Of a stretch of DNA of 64,000 bases, positions 50,673 to 62,713 are shown in pieces (position 1 is the stretch's first letter; each line of letters starts with the position of its first letter). The notes beneath the pieces were generated by a model. It saw only the letters and a program-made list of their open reading frames with translations, searched no databases and was not told where the DNA came from. The translations under genes were made by a program, and so were the position numbers. Source of the stretch: Hormiphora californensis (lineage: Eukaryota > Ctenophora > Tentaculata > Cydippida > Pleurobrachiidae); the NCBI GenBank assembly GCA_020137815.1, contig CM035356.1, forward strand, positions 4,288,856-4,352,855. The letters run 5' to 3'.

Positions 50673-51313
50673 TGTAGTATTCTGTGTAGTCACTGGCTGG
50701 TAATCGTATAGCGGACCCGGGATCGTACCTGGTTAGCCGCGGTGAGTGAATGTAGTCGTAGAAGGTTGTAGTAACCAGGGGGTGTCGAGGTGATAGTCGG
50801 GGAGGGTGTCTTTGTTGTGATGGATACGAACAAAGTAAAGAAACAAGTAGGTTCGGGGTTGTTAACTAGTTTTAAACCAAACAATAGTTTCAGAATATAT
50901 AGAAGTGAGAGGTTGGGGTTTGGCCAATGCCTTTTATACAATACTTGGCGTCTCGTGAGTTTTCGTCACGCCTTTATTACTCAGGGTGATCTGACCATCC
51001 CGTGGTAAGCTGGGATGGACAGTTCAGATATCGTGTATGTGTGCTTTTTCACAACCTCTCTCTATATCTTGGTCAGGTTATCTGTCGCCAGTTCAACAGG
51101 CGTGATACAATCTGGCACAAGACATGAATTGTTCAATTAACACACGTCACTTCATATCTTTTTCGTTCAAGAGATACTATCTCAGGGAACTGGCATGTGT
51201 TCTCAACAGGGGGCCGGATTTACTTTATATCACCGACCTGCTATTAAAAACACAATATATCTCAGACAACATCCTGCACACAGACAGATATGATGAGATG
51301 CACATATAGTACA
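50673..51313 (-). repeat. 5' LTR (right)
   Basis: 641 bp, near-identical to the left LTR. Followed by target duplication acac at 51314. Confidence 0.9.
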
Positions 51314-51358
51314 ACACATTTCACCACTTCCATTTCCTCATGTGCTAACTGCTACTTA

Positions 51359-51800
51359 CTGTTATATCCCGATTTACCGGGAGGATAACTTCCCCCATAA
51401 TAGGAAATGAGTGGTGTTCTATTTACCGCTTCTCCCGGTAATAGTAGAGTCGATAACTACATCGACCTCTCCCAATTGTTCCAGTTTTTGTCACGGGATT
51501 AATGATTACAGGAGAACGGCTTGAAATATCTCTTGGAGTCTCCGGATGGTTACTCAGGGGACCTAGAGCTAACTTTTGACACCCATGGTTTTGCCCCAAG
51601 TTGAAAAAATTTAGTCAGGTTTTTGTTATGATCAGCAACATTTCAACTGCTGATTACGCCAAGATGAAAACAGTTTGTGAAAAAGTAACACCTGTTTAGA
51701 GGTCGTGTCGAGGCTCCAAACAGATGTGACAAAAACTGGAACAATTGGGAGAGGTCGATGTAGTTATCGACTCTACTATAAATGGGGACCCGACTGTATT
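51359..51800. mobile_element. Foldback element with about 50-bp arms and pogo-like outer words
   Basis: The arm at about 51442-51494 (containing 'gagtcgataactacatcgac' and 'ccaattgttccagtttttg') is exactly inverted at about 51726-51778. Outside lie 'atatcccgatttaccggga' (51364) and 'tggggacccgactgta' (51784), recalling the CAGTCGGACCCCGATTTA ends of the MITEs at 12785 and 55425. Confidence 0.75.
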
Positions 51801-52441
51801 GTCAGATACGGAAGGCGCGAGTGAGAATTTGTATTCAAAGGACCTTGAAATTCGCGCGGTTCAAAATCCGCACGTGCAGAATTTGCGCGGTTTACACAGT
51901 CTACACACCCGCGCGGACCCAATTACAAAAAACGCACCGCGCCCTCCGTAAACAGTGAATAAGGACTGTGACTGATCTGTCCCCGGGGTAAGATTCAATG
52001 ACCAATGTCAACCACCACTCTGTTTTTAAATAAAACGTAACAACTCAGAGGTTTTACAAGTTTTAAACGTGATTCAATAATTTTAAAAAGAGAACAAATC
52101 AATTTTCATCTGAACATATCTTTACAAACTTTATTTTGCTATAAATAACTAAATTTAGCAAAATAATGACACATCAAAAAGATTCAACGACAACAGTTTA
52201 GAGTTTTATAAAATTATCACCCAAAAAACATGATATGAACTGTCCTATCAATTAATATAAACACATTTATTTAAACACTGGAATATAGTGCCCCAGATAA
52301 AAAATCTTAATTAAAAAAGAAAAACACTGTTTCATTAAATCTACAAATAACACGGCCTAGATAAATTGTCTACGGCTGTTTAATTGTTTTTGCTTCAAGT
52401 TTAGTTGGTGATTATTTCAATAGTTCCCTAGTGTTCCATTG

Positions 52442-55400
52442 CTACCTGCTAGACTGACGCTGTCTGGTGTTTTGTTTCAGTTCTTTACTGACAAAATCTA
52501 ACAGAGTTTCTAGGGAGTTGAAGCTTTCACGTCGCCTCGACCCTCCCTGTGCAACTTCTGAAATTGAGTGAGTTAGAAATGTGACTGAAACATGTATAGC
52601 CTCCCAAACTACATGGAAACTCGAATTTGGGCTGGGCATTTTAGGAACGAACAAGCTCCCTGCACGCTCCTATTCTGTATGATTAATTAAATCTTCAAGA
52701 GGATTAATTTCAGTGGCATGTCGCGAGATTAATTGGTAAAATTTAATAGGTAGGAGCTCATGTCAAATAGGTACTGAGCTTGAAGCCGCTCTCCCTGCTG
52801 CAGAGGTATTATTATAGAGAGCTCGGGTTCTGCAGAGAGATTATTGCTGCAGTATGCTGCCCACTTGATCTATAATTTAGCAGAACCCTCACAGAGCGGT
52901 GTACGAGCCACATAATGGTACCCTATATCTTGTCTCATATTGTGCTTGAATTGCAACACTAAACTCATATCACTATATATTGTGCCACGTTCCCTTTAGC
53001 TGTGCCATATTCCTGAATTCCTCGTTCACAACACCATTGCCCCGTTCCTGTGCCCCTCCCTAAACTCACCCTGTGCCCCCCTCCCCTAAACGCCCCTGTG
53101 CCCCTCCTCCCCTAAACTCACCCTGTGTCCCTCCCTCTCTCTCCCCCTTCAACTCACCCTGTGCCCCATCTCTCCAGTCAGTGTACCACTGAAGATATGT
53201 ACTCTGAAGGTCGGGTCTAGTTTGGGTCACCCGGAGAAGTCCCCGGTAGCACATCTCAATAAAGTCATCAACCCCAACACCTGTGTAGGAGAGAGAGTTA
53301 TGTAAACACTGGAATGATTGATCAGTTCATTGATCAGATTTTACTTCAAATATGATCAAATTTGTTCTAACCCTCCTTTACAACTGTGCGGGGCGTGGTG
53401 AAACATGGCCGAGCAAGGCAAATCAAAATATATTTTTTCATCACTAAAATTACCCTGTATTTCTCGAAGTGATCGAAGGCATCGGAGGAAGAGCCTCTCC
53501 GCTGTTTTTTCTTTTTCCAGATTGAAAGCGTACAGTGTGGCCAGGTGAACCTGTGTTAAGGTAGAGTTATAGAATACATCTGTTAGCATTTATGGGTGCC
53601 CCTTTCTCTCTCTCTATCTCTCTCTCTGTTAGTATTTAGGTAAAGTTAGTATCTAGTTAGTAGGTAGTACAGTAGGTAGAATTAGTATCCAGACTAATAG
53701 ACAATAGAGTTGGTATCTAGAGCTGTAGAGTTAATATCTAAACTCATAACAATTTTGGAGTTCAGGTATTTTATTCTGGAGCATATAACTCCCATGGAGT
53801 TTCATGGGAATCATTCTCATTCTTTATTTAAAATGACAGCTGGATGAATTGAGACAACAAGACGTCAGAAAACAAAAGAAATGAGAAACAATACGTGGTG
53901 TGATTGTGAGAAACATATCTCCAAGACAAAAGATATGGAACGGCTGCGGAAGGCCATGAGAAATGGGGAGAAAGAATTTATAAAAATAAAAATCTCAGTA
54001 TGCTCTTGGTGACGAAATCCTCACTTCTCAGAGGGGTAATTCCTTTACCAATAAGTAATTAATTAATTAATTAATTAATAGTCTCAGTACGTACCGTCAC
54101 GCCAATACTTTCATGACTGCCCTCCTCTAGCACATGGTTCATTATGAACTCAGCCCGTACTAAGCAGTCCTCAGCCTTGCCATACTTTCCTAGAACTCGG
54201 TAAACCTTTCCAACGTGCTCGTAGTACCTGGGAGGGAGTGGGTGAGGGAGAGGGAGTAGGGTGAGGGGACAGGGGAGGGGAGTGGGTGGGTGAGGGAGGG
54301 GAAGATGGAGTACTGGGAAGGGGCAGGGGAGGGGAGTGAGTGGGGAGGGAGTGGGAAGAGGGAGGGTGAGAGAGTGGGAAGATGGAGTGGGAAGGGGCAG
54401 GGGAGGGGAGGGAGTGGGAGTGGGAAGAGGGAGGGTGAGAGAGTGGGAAGAGGGAGTGTAGGGAGGGTGAGAGAGTGGGAAGAGGGAGTGGGAGAAGCGA
54501 GTGACATCACTAGGAAACGCGATCTAATATTTTTCTGCTCATGCAACTATTTTCTAATTTTTCACCGTCACTCATTTTCTGGCCCATCTTACTCATTTAA
54601 AACTTTCACATGAACAAAATCATGATTTGTATTTTGACTTTTTTGGTTTTTCTCATACGCATAACTTTGATATCTCCCAGCGGGGGTCCTACCAAGAATG
54701 GAAGTATGAGAAAGTTCAAAAAAGACAATCAGTTAAATTAGGTTGTTCATTTAAAGTTCTCATCTTTTTCTTTTTTTCTTCATTCACCCACACTTAGCCA
54801 GATGAAATGAAAAAAAACTGTCGAGAGATAGAGATATATCTCGGAAAACCCCTATTGTTGATATATCGTAGCATGTTTTTGCTTGTTATATCCCATAGCA
54901 TATCTCCCGATATTATAAGCTGCAGCTGTTGCTTTTTGGTCGGCTATTAATTGGATACAAAATATATGTGTTCTTGGTAGTGCTCAATATATGGCTCCCA
55001 TTTTCAATAAATATTGCTTCAACTTTCCGGTAGACTGAGAAACAAAACTTGGCCACACGATATATTCGGTAACACCCTAACACTCAATTAATATAACGAC
55101 AGTAACACTCTGTTGTACCGCACATGGTCCCCTGTTTGTTTTTCTCACGCTTCAATGGAGAACCAATTCAAGTTTCTAATTATGTTTCAATTGAGTGTTA
55201 CAGGGTGGTACCGAATCGTGGCTAAGTTTTCTTAATAACTGTAGCAATACATTGAGGACAGTTTAGAACTAATTTCTCCAACAACTATGTTCTTGAGACC
55301 TTCAATTGTGATGCAATTTGTAGGATATATAGGTGGTGACATGTATTCTATTGGACTATACTTACCGAGAGTGGCATGATTGCTACTGTCGCAGTGGCAG

Positions 55401-56103
55401 GGGAGACTTTATTACTTTAATAAACAGTCGGACCTCGATTTAACGGGATGCTTAGGGGAAATAAAAGGGTTTTGCCCAATGCCCGGTAAATCGGGGTCCG
55501 ACTGTTATAACTGTCGCAGTATTTGTACTTTAGACTTTAGAGGGAGCTATACTATATAACCGCGACAGTAAAAATATGGCATGCTAACATATTAGTGGAA
55601 CAAGTTTTTATAAAACATTTACAAGGCCAAGGGACACATATAATTGTTATTTGTTAACAAATTAATTAATTGTCTCAGACTCAATATTTGTTGCTTATCA
55701 AGAAAATGCCAATATAATAATTGTTTCTGGTCGCTTCTTATCTGACCAATTTGTTTGCATTCATGTGCTTGTATTTATGATATTGGATGTGGCTGACAAT
55801 GCATTTCGCCATTTAATATCATGTTTGTACTGCAGCTCGCTAGAGAGTAGAGAATATCATCATGTGCCTACCTGGAAAAGCTTCATTTTGGAGCTGGATT
55901 AATTTGCTGAGAGCTGCTGCAGCGAACGCGTAAATCACTTATGACTTGCCTAACAGACATAAATCCCCCCTTTCTCTCTATCTATCTCTCTCTCTCACTC
56001 TCACTTGCTCTCTATCTCTTCCTTCTCGTGCCAGGCCTCATGGAGATTACTACATTTGTCCATTATATATCACATGTTGTGTGTTGTCTGACACATCTTT
56101 AGA

Positions 56104-56188
<85 letters not shown>

Positions 56189-59100
56189 GTAGGGGCGCGA
56201 GAGATAAAGAGATAGAGCATCTCATATATCTCTCTCTCTCGTACTATCTCTCTCTCTCATATGACTGCTCTCGCTGCTCTTCGCGATCTCTCCGTCTCTC
56301 CTCTTCATCTCTCGTTCTCTCATCATCTCCCTCCTTACCTCTCTTTTCCTCCCCTTCCCCAACCCTAAAACAATATTCATAATTTTGTAGAAACTACGTT
56401 TGGCTTCACCACCATATTCATCATTCATGTGACGGATAGAATCGAAACTGTACATCTATCTAATTACTTGTTTTGAGTTATGTAACTAGCAAATTTATCT
56501 AACAAAGACTAATTAAAAGACGTCATTATGATAATGATCGAATGCTACTTCTTCCATCCCTGTGATCCAGATTCTGAATACTTGATCCAGATCATTGCCT
56601 ATAGCACATTGGCCGATACTGATCTGTTTGTTTACTGTACTTGTTTTTTGAGTAGATATAAGGCTTGTCTAACATAAAACCCAAACTTAAAAGTCCCCAC
56701 GGCCCCACTTCAGGGGTTTGGGCTATGACCGTGGGGGATTTCAAGCCTGGGGACCAAGTCTGGGTTTTACTTTCATTGGCACTTGTCCGTTGATGAACAA
56801 TATTAAAGAGTGTGTTGAATTGTCTTTTTGATTCTTTTGCAGCATAACTAATTGAACTTCAGCCAAGCCCCAAGTTGCAACTAGATATAAAATTTAGTTA
56901 GATATTCATATAAAATTTAGTTAGCCCGTCAGATCGAATCTGTCAAAGAACTACGGTCCTCACGTCATGCACTGGTGCTTCGCATTCTTTCTCTATCTTA
57001 GACATATTCATGTCACCAATTTAACTGCTATTTTTTACAGTCGATGCTTCTCGAAGCGCTATAGCTAGCTGTAACATTCAAATGCAGGTGGTTAACTTGA
57101 AGTTTGGGACACACCCATGATGAGTGTCAATACTTTTTGAAAGGCATTAGACTGTGAAATTCCGGACATACCTCGCGGTTTGTACAGTCATCTCCCCAAC
57201 TATATCACGTGACATTTTAACACACGACCAATAGAGCTTCTTAGCTTGCTTCAAGTGCTCCTTCGCTACCTGGGGGAGGGAAATATTTTAGCATATCGGA
57301 TAATTTGTTATTGTTCTAACCCTCCTTTACATTTGACAAGGCGACGTCGGATCATGTCTGGGATCATGGCTGATTTCTGGGAAATGTTACAGTACGTGCA
57401 GTGGGTTTACAATTATGTGGGTTTACATAAGTACTATCATGCGGGTTTACGGATATATACAACATAGGTTTACACGTGCTAGTAGGTTATTACTGCCTTT
57501 GATTCTATCAGATATATTAATATATTATGTACAAGTTTGTATCTGTCGTGTTGCTGAGATTGTGAGATGAGAAGATGTCTTGATAAAAGTTGAAATAGAT
57601 ACTTTTGTGTTTATTGTATCAAAGTTGTACCATTATAGATAGATAAAAATGGATGATACGACTGTTGATTATTGAAATACGATAAATAAACCAAGAAAAT
57701 GCATAATATATAGCGACAGAGTATTCTATATGTGGATATCTAGTAATAGTATAAAAGCTATCCCTCCAGCATAAAATTGGCCGGCACATATACATGTATG
57801 CCATATATGTTTCTCAGTATATTGATGAGTTGTATGTGAAGAGCCATACATTCTCAGTGATATCTTGATGATATTGATGGGTACAGCTGAGATGTTGTTC
57901 ATATGGAACTGCAGCTCTCGCATGATGGCAAATGCTGTGCTGTGGACGTGACTGCATGGTTTGGTGGCCGAGGAAGGATGAACATTATATTTTAGCTTTA
58001 TGGAGAGCTTTCTAAAGAAATACCAGCCATCCAGTTAGTTGGTTGAGACACCATGAAGACTGTAAAGCTCATTAATTGGTAGATTTATAGTTGTACTCAA
58101 TAACATGTCGCTCCATGGCCATTATAATAGTTTGACGCAAACGTTATGTGTATACAGCTTCTGTAAGTGGTTTTGACAATCTTTTTTAATTGCCACGGAT
58201 TTATTGATTAACAACTTTACATACAAAAGTAATAAACAGGTTCGACATTTGGATCGCATACTGACTACTGCGACAGTTTCCTAGAACCCGCTTCAGTTTC
58301 AGTTTCATGGAGACCTGGTGACCTGGTGACATGCTTAGTTTCATGGAGACCTGGTGACATGCTTAGTTAAGTATTTAACTTCCATACCGGCTATAATATA
58401 TCGCTATATTATAGCGATTTCAACACATTCCTGAACTCTATGGAGAACTCTATGAGAACTTTATGTCAGAAACTTGTGTGAAAATAGCCAAAAGAATGCC
58501 GGATATAATATTGAACCAAGCTTTTAAAGTTCCAGTATATTTTCCTGAATAACATCCATTTCTTGGTTACTTCTGTGCGAGCTACCTATATGCTGCTTTG
58601 TAATGCCATGTACCTTAACAGGTTTGTTGTTGTTTCACATTCCACAGAACAATTATTGACAAATGACAATGTAGTCAGTATCTACTATCTGTCAGATACT
58701 GACTAATTACACTAATTAAACCTTGATTGGATAGACCAGAGCTGTGATTGGATGGTATGAACAAGTTGTCACTTACAGTATATGTTGTATTGTGATGGAC
58801 TGTGCTATCATGATATATGAACTTGACCGATGAACAAAACACACCTAAACTAATTTACCGCGTGTCCGCGTGTCCCTTGGACCTTGACTGATTTTACTGT
58901 TGAATGACAGACAGACAGACCTACACAACATTTTATACGTCCTGTACAAGTAGTAGAAACAATCGAGACAATAATGTTCATGAATTTAACGTGTCCAGCA
59001 AACAACTCACTAACAAACTAATCCAATTAACCAGCTAATTGAAAGTAACAAACAAACTAACATAATTAACCAACTAATTAACCAACTAATTAACCAACTA

Positions 59101-62100
59101 ATTGATAGATATTCATACCTGTTCATCATCTGTGTTAGCTGCCAATCCCTCGAGAAGTAATGCCTTGAGCCTCCAACTGGCCGCAATGAACACGTGTTTA
59201 GAATTCAGCAGGGTCTCCAGAATCTGTGTGCTCTTTTCTATTTGCCAGAGGGCCTCCGGGAAATTGTACTGGTTGTATCCCTGCAAAGGAAGAAGGGAGT
59301 TATAATAGGAGTTGTACTGGTTATAATATTCCTGCAAAGGAAGAAGGAAGTTGTACTGAGTATATCCCAGAAGGGAGAAGGAATATATTAAAAGGGGTCT
59401 CTAAATGGTATCTTCCGCTCTGTAGGGAGCGGAGCAGGTGCAGTTTTCACCGTGTAAAACACGTGAACCCTAAGTGATATTGCTTAGGTTCCATCGACAA
59501 AACCTTATGGATTTCCCGAATCCCGACCACTGACAATGTTTCATCCATTATTACACAACCTCATCGTCGAGTAACCTTATGTTCTTGGTAATGGCCCAAT
59601 GGCCCATACTGCACCAAGTGCACGTGTAGTTATAGTCTAGCGAAGGAGAGCTTTCTTGATTGAATAGCTTCTCTCTTTTTTTAAATCCCCCGGGAACGCC
59701 CCTTGTAATGAAACATCATATCATATAAGTGTGCTATGGGATGGTCAACTTATCAAAATCAGAGCTATCATTATTCATTGATTATGTATAATTCATATAT
59801 GAATTATACATAATCAATGAATAATGATCTCTGTATGGCGACGCCATACCCCATTTGATTCTCGGCGCCAGACAGTATGATATGATATGTTTCATTACAA
59901 GGGGCGTTCCCGGGGGATTTATATATTATATATGGTATAATAGTGGGTAATATTTGCTATGTTTCTTTATTGAGATCATGCTCCGGAATATTAAATGTTT
60001 AGTTGAGTGCATATCATATACGTGTTCACGCGACGTGGATAAGTATCAAGCTGCATTGGACGAATGACGTCGCGTCATTGACGAGACTGCACTGGTCGTA
60101 TCTTGTTGTAAAATTGCAACTAAATAGTATTGGCTAGTTATGAAATTATTTCACCCAAAGCTTGCCCAGTAATTTCTACCCGTTTATCCTTTCTGGAACA
60201 GTCTGCAGGCGGCTCCGCCCGATCTGGCAATACAGAGCGACGCCGAAAAATACAGCTACAGAAAAACTGTTTTCTTCACATTACATATTCTGTTTTTCGT
60301 CGGTGAATGGAGAAATATTATTCTTTCTACATCTTGGATATTCAAAACCATTGCAATCCATTACAGGGGTGTGTCCTATATGTATGCCAATCAATAGTTA
60401 TCGTTGTCATACATCGTCATTTGGTATCGAAGACACCTCACACCGGGCGACCTTCGCGCGCGCTGGCAAGGGGTAACTTCGTAACCAACATCGTCATGTT
60501 GTTGTCAAGATGGCAGCTTTCACTTTTGACCGGAAATTCTCTCCACTATATTGATTCTGTAGCTCATGATACCATCTATACATATAATATATCAATTGTA
60601 TCATGAGCTACAGAAAATATCAATACAGTGGACATAATTTCCGGTAAAAAGTGAAAGTAAAGATATGCCATCTTGATATTGTGGATCTATGTCATCAATA
60701 CGTCAATTGATCTTCGTCACAGAGACACAACCAATCCCTACCGCTGTTATATTATCAGCTGAAGAATCCCGCTAACGGATCAACAAGCTTAACTCCTGCT
60801 CTAGTTTGATTGATGTTTTGTTGTACTCCACTAGTAGTTGTCTTATAACAAATCACGCGGTAGGATTTACTCAACTGCCTCGGATTGCTTGTTTACCCCC
60901 GCGAAGCTATCTTTTATAGAGATCCAATCAGAAATTCCGTAACTCGGCTATATCAAGATTGGCTGTGCCGCGTCGGGCGTCAATTCGGCTTATACGCGGG
61001 AATTCCCGGGAACAAACTGTGATATTGCAGTACGTCAGTCCGATCTAGTTGATATAATTATTGGGCTGGTCGATATAATTGGGCTGAGATCAGAATCTTG
61101 TTGCATTGGTATGATGGGGCCCAGCCAGGTGGATACAATGATGGTATTGCTTGCTCAGACGATATATAGTGGCATCTTTATATCTCTCACTCTTACTCAG
61201 CCAATTTGATATTAAACGTTTTGCATACGAAGTTGTGCCATCCGAGATTTTCTTCCATAACTTTGATTGCCATCAACATCTCCGGATTTATATCATTTAA
61301 AGTGGCTCTTTTTGGTTAATGTATTCGGATTTCGGTTCCCACGTTGTTTTGTGCTCTGCTCGAAACCAATACATCCTCCCTTTTTTAAGTTGGCCCCTAA
61401 TTATATGTACCTCTTTCGCCAAACAGTGATCTTGGGTTCTCGGATGAGTGATCAGTGATCGTGTGCGAAATAATGATCTTACTTTGTTTTACTCTACTAT
61501 TCTAACCCCCCTTGTTATAAGAGGAAGTGTACAGAAAGTAAACGTCTTATAATTAAGACTATAAGTCGTAAGAGTACAAATACGCTTAAAGTTTTTACCT
61601 GGATGAACAATGCCAATCCAAGTGCTTGTCGGGCGCATGCAGTCTTGAGGTTGCAGTCTCCCAGGGTGTTCAGGAATATGTCCAGACACTTTCGATATAC
61701 TTTCACACTTTCATCAATTTCACCTGGTGGGGTGGGTTGAGTATTAGAGCTTGGTGAGTTGAGGTGGGTTGGGTTAGGTGGGGTGGGGTCAGGTGGGGAC
61801 TGGGGTTTGGCCGGGTGGTTTTTGGGTGGGCGGGGTGGGTTGGGTGGGGAGAAACACGATCAGGAAATCCGGTCATAATACTCAGAGTCAAGATATTGTA
61901 CATGATACACCCATGATATGTATGGGAGTTGGTAAAACGAACAGTGAAAGTATGAATAAAGTGTTCAATGATTAGCATAGAGAGTGGAGTGGGGCTTGAT
62001 GAGGGTTACAGGAGGTCTATCGTATCTGGATTCTGGAGGATAATACGTATAGGACGTAGAGAATAAACATAAGTTGCATAAGTCATATGTACGACGTTTG

Positions 62101-62713
62101 TCTTTTATACACAACTGATCTGGTTTACTGTATATTATATCATGTGCTTGAAACAACTTCATATAATGATGGAACAAATTGCTGCATGTAGTTGTATCTT
62201 GAGTTTTCAACTTTTTATGATGGAGCTGTATATCTTGCAAGTTGTTTTCATGAGTACGACTGGACACTAGTTTACTTATGTTTAGAAGATAAAACCCATA
62301 GATAAGTAGAGTCTGGGCGTGGCAGGGGTGTGTATCTCCATGAGTCTGTTCGCTGAGTTGCAGGGCGTAGAGCATTAGGGCACGGGCCTCACCAAACAAC
62401 TTACTGGCCACGCATATCTTGCAGCACTGTCGAAATACCTCGATCTGAAATTAAATTAGGATTGATCAACTGAAAAGTAATTAAAATCCCAACAAAAGAT
62501 TGATCCAGAAAGTTATTGTTTTTGAATTTTGTAAGCAAGTTCGTCTAATGTTTTTTTATAGAATGAATGGCCGCTATGTCGTTTAGGTTTAGATGACGTC
62601 ACCATAGAAACCATACTGATGACCCCCCCCCCCTCATATGGTATATTACAGCTCGTGTACCTTCTGATCTTGGTAGTAGACCAGCAGGTGGAGTGCAGCA
62701 CGTGTGTGGGAGT
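52442..62713 (-). CDS. APPBP2: APPBP2-like TPR protein, 3' nine exons
   Basis: APPBP2 (amyloid protein-binding protein 2, PAT1) is a TPR adaptor tied to microtubule transport and a CUL2 substrate receptor. Exons (minus): 62661-62713, 62276-62444, 61599-61723, 59119-59280, 57172-57269, 54095-54227, 53454-53550, 53158-53280, 52442-52557. All are GT-AG with consistent phases where adjacent exons could be joined. Resemblance to human APPBP2 runs in order: YGFYLLNIS (human YGFYLLNVD), ESVKVYRKCLDIFLNTLG, WRLKALLLEGLA (human KRVKALILEEIA), VQTAR, GKVYRVLGKYGKAE, VHLATLYAF...AERLFLRCLRSL, then YRGLLRVTQTRPDL and LQWYTDWRD (human YNVLSNWNRLRD). It matches the C-terminal half to two thirds of the 585-aa human protein. 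The link between the first two exons is uncertain: about 30 family residues are not accounted for there. The N-terminal exons lie beyond 64 kb or were missed. Confidence 0.85.
53040..53170. repeat. C-rich imperfect tandem repeat
   Basis: Units like 'ctaaactcaccctgtgcccc' repeat four to five times directly after exon 8 of the APPBP2-like gene. The donor of that exon (aactcaccctgtgcccc read on the minus strand) is itself part of the repeat, so several copies of a GGTGAG donor-like word follow one another. Confidence 0.75.
54228..54500. repeat. G/A-rich tandem repeat (gggagg type)
   Basis: Purine-rich array with units such as 'gagggagtgggaagatggag' and 'gtgggaaggggcaggggagg'. It lies directly upstream of exon 6 of the APPBP2-like gene; the minus strand is pyrimidine-rich, so it acts as a very long polypyrimidine tract before the acceptor. 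G-runs could form quadruplexes. Confidence 0.9.
55046..55232. mobile_element. MITE-like inverted repeat, about 45-bp arms
   Basis: 'aacttggccacacgatatat' plus 'tcggtaacaccctaacactc' at 55046 is answered by its imperfect reverse complement 'gagtgttacagggtggtacc' plus 'gaatcgtggctaagtttt' ending at about 55232. Confidence 0.7.
55425..55504. mobile_element. 80-bp pogo-like MITE
   Basis: Starts cagtcggacctcgattta and ends with the reverse complement of cagtcggaccccgattta. It shares terminal repeats with the element at 12785-12951 but has almost no interior. A TA duplication is not clean here. Confidence 0.8.
56102..56185. repeat. (GA)n microsatellite
   Basis: Pure GA dinucleotide over about 80 bp, followed by CT-rich blocks (56229-56350). 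Confidence 0.95.
56671..56770. mobile_element. Short foldback element, about 100 bp
   Basis: 'taaaacccaaactt' at 56672 and 'ccaagtctgggtttta' ending about 56769 are imperfect inverted repeats. The centre has 'ccccacggccccacttcag' answered by 'gaccgtggggg'. Confidence 0.6.
59281..59365. repeat. Tandem duplication of an exon start
   Basis: 'cctgcaaaggaagaagg' followed by 'gttgtactg' recurs two to three times next to the acceptor of exon 4 of the APPBP2-like gene, so two extra acceptor-like sites lie just upstream of the real one. The furthest would extend the exon in frame (YNQYNSYYNSLLPLQ). Confidence 0.7.
59683..59920. mobile_element. 238-bp foldback element with a perfect 60-bp palindromic core
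   Basis: Outer inverted arms contain 'aaatcccccgggaacgcccc' and 'ttgtaatgaaacatcatat' (59683-59727 against about 59877-59920). The core, 59768-59827, is a perfect 60-bp AT-rich palindrome centred on 'catatatg'. A GC-rich segment (59829-59873) shared with 30768-30845 lies on only one side of the core. Confidence 0.88.
60506..60675. mobile_element. 170-bp MITE-like inverted repeat
   Basis: 'caagatggcagctttcact' plus 'ttgaccggaaatt...ctgtagctcatgata' is inverted at the right as 'tatcatgagctacag...' plus 'agtgaaagtaaagatatgcc' and 'atcttg', with several differences. The loop is about 30 bp. Confidence 0.85.
61730..61855. repeat. G/T-rich low-complexity tract (gtggggtgggttg type)
   Basis: Imperfect repeats of 'ggtggggt' and 'gggttgggt' directly upstream of exon 3 of the APPBP2-like gene. 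On the minus strand this is a C/A-rich run before the acceptor. Confidence 0.75.

Larger units (their letters stand above)
37773..51317 (-). mobile_element. 13.5-kb LTR retroelement, minus strand, non-autonomous
   Basis: Two direct repeats (37777-38430 and 50673-51313) start TGTAGTAT and end ATAGTACA, flanked by a 4-bp target duplication acac (37773-37776 and 51314-51317). Orientation is minus. A zinc-knuckle ORF lies just inside the right (5') LTR, a TGG-starting primer-site candidate lies 2 bp inside it, and a polypurine tract lies just before the left (3') LTR. The LTRs differ by one noticed substitution (38219 g against t) and one 13-bp indel close to the end, so the insertion looks recent. 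No reverse transcriptase, integrase or protease could be recognised. The 9-kb centre is AT-rich and mostly non-coding, with a plus-strand 261-codon ORF and a nested copy of repeat 'A'. It resembles plant-style LARDs in being long and lacking pol. Confidence 0.85.
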
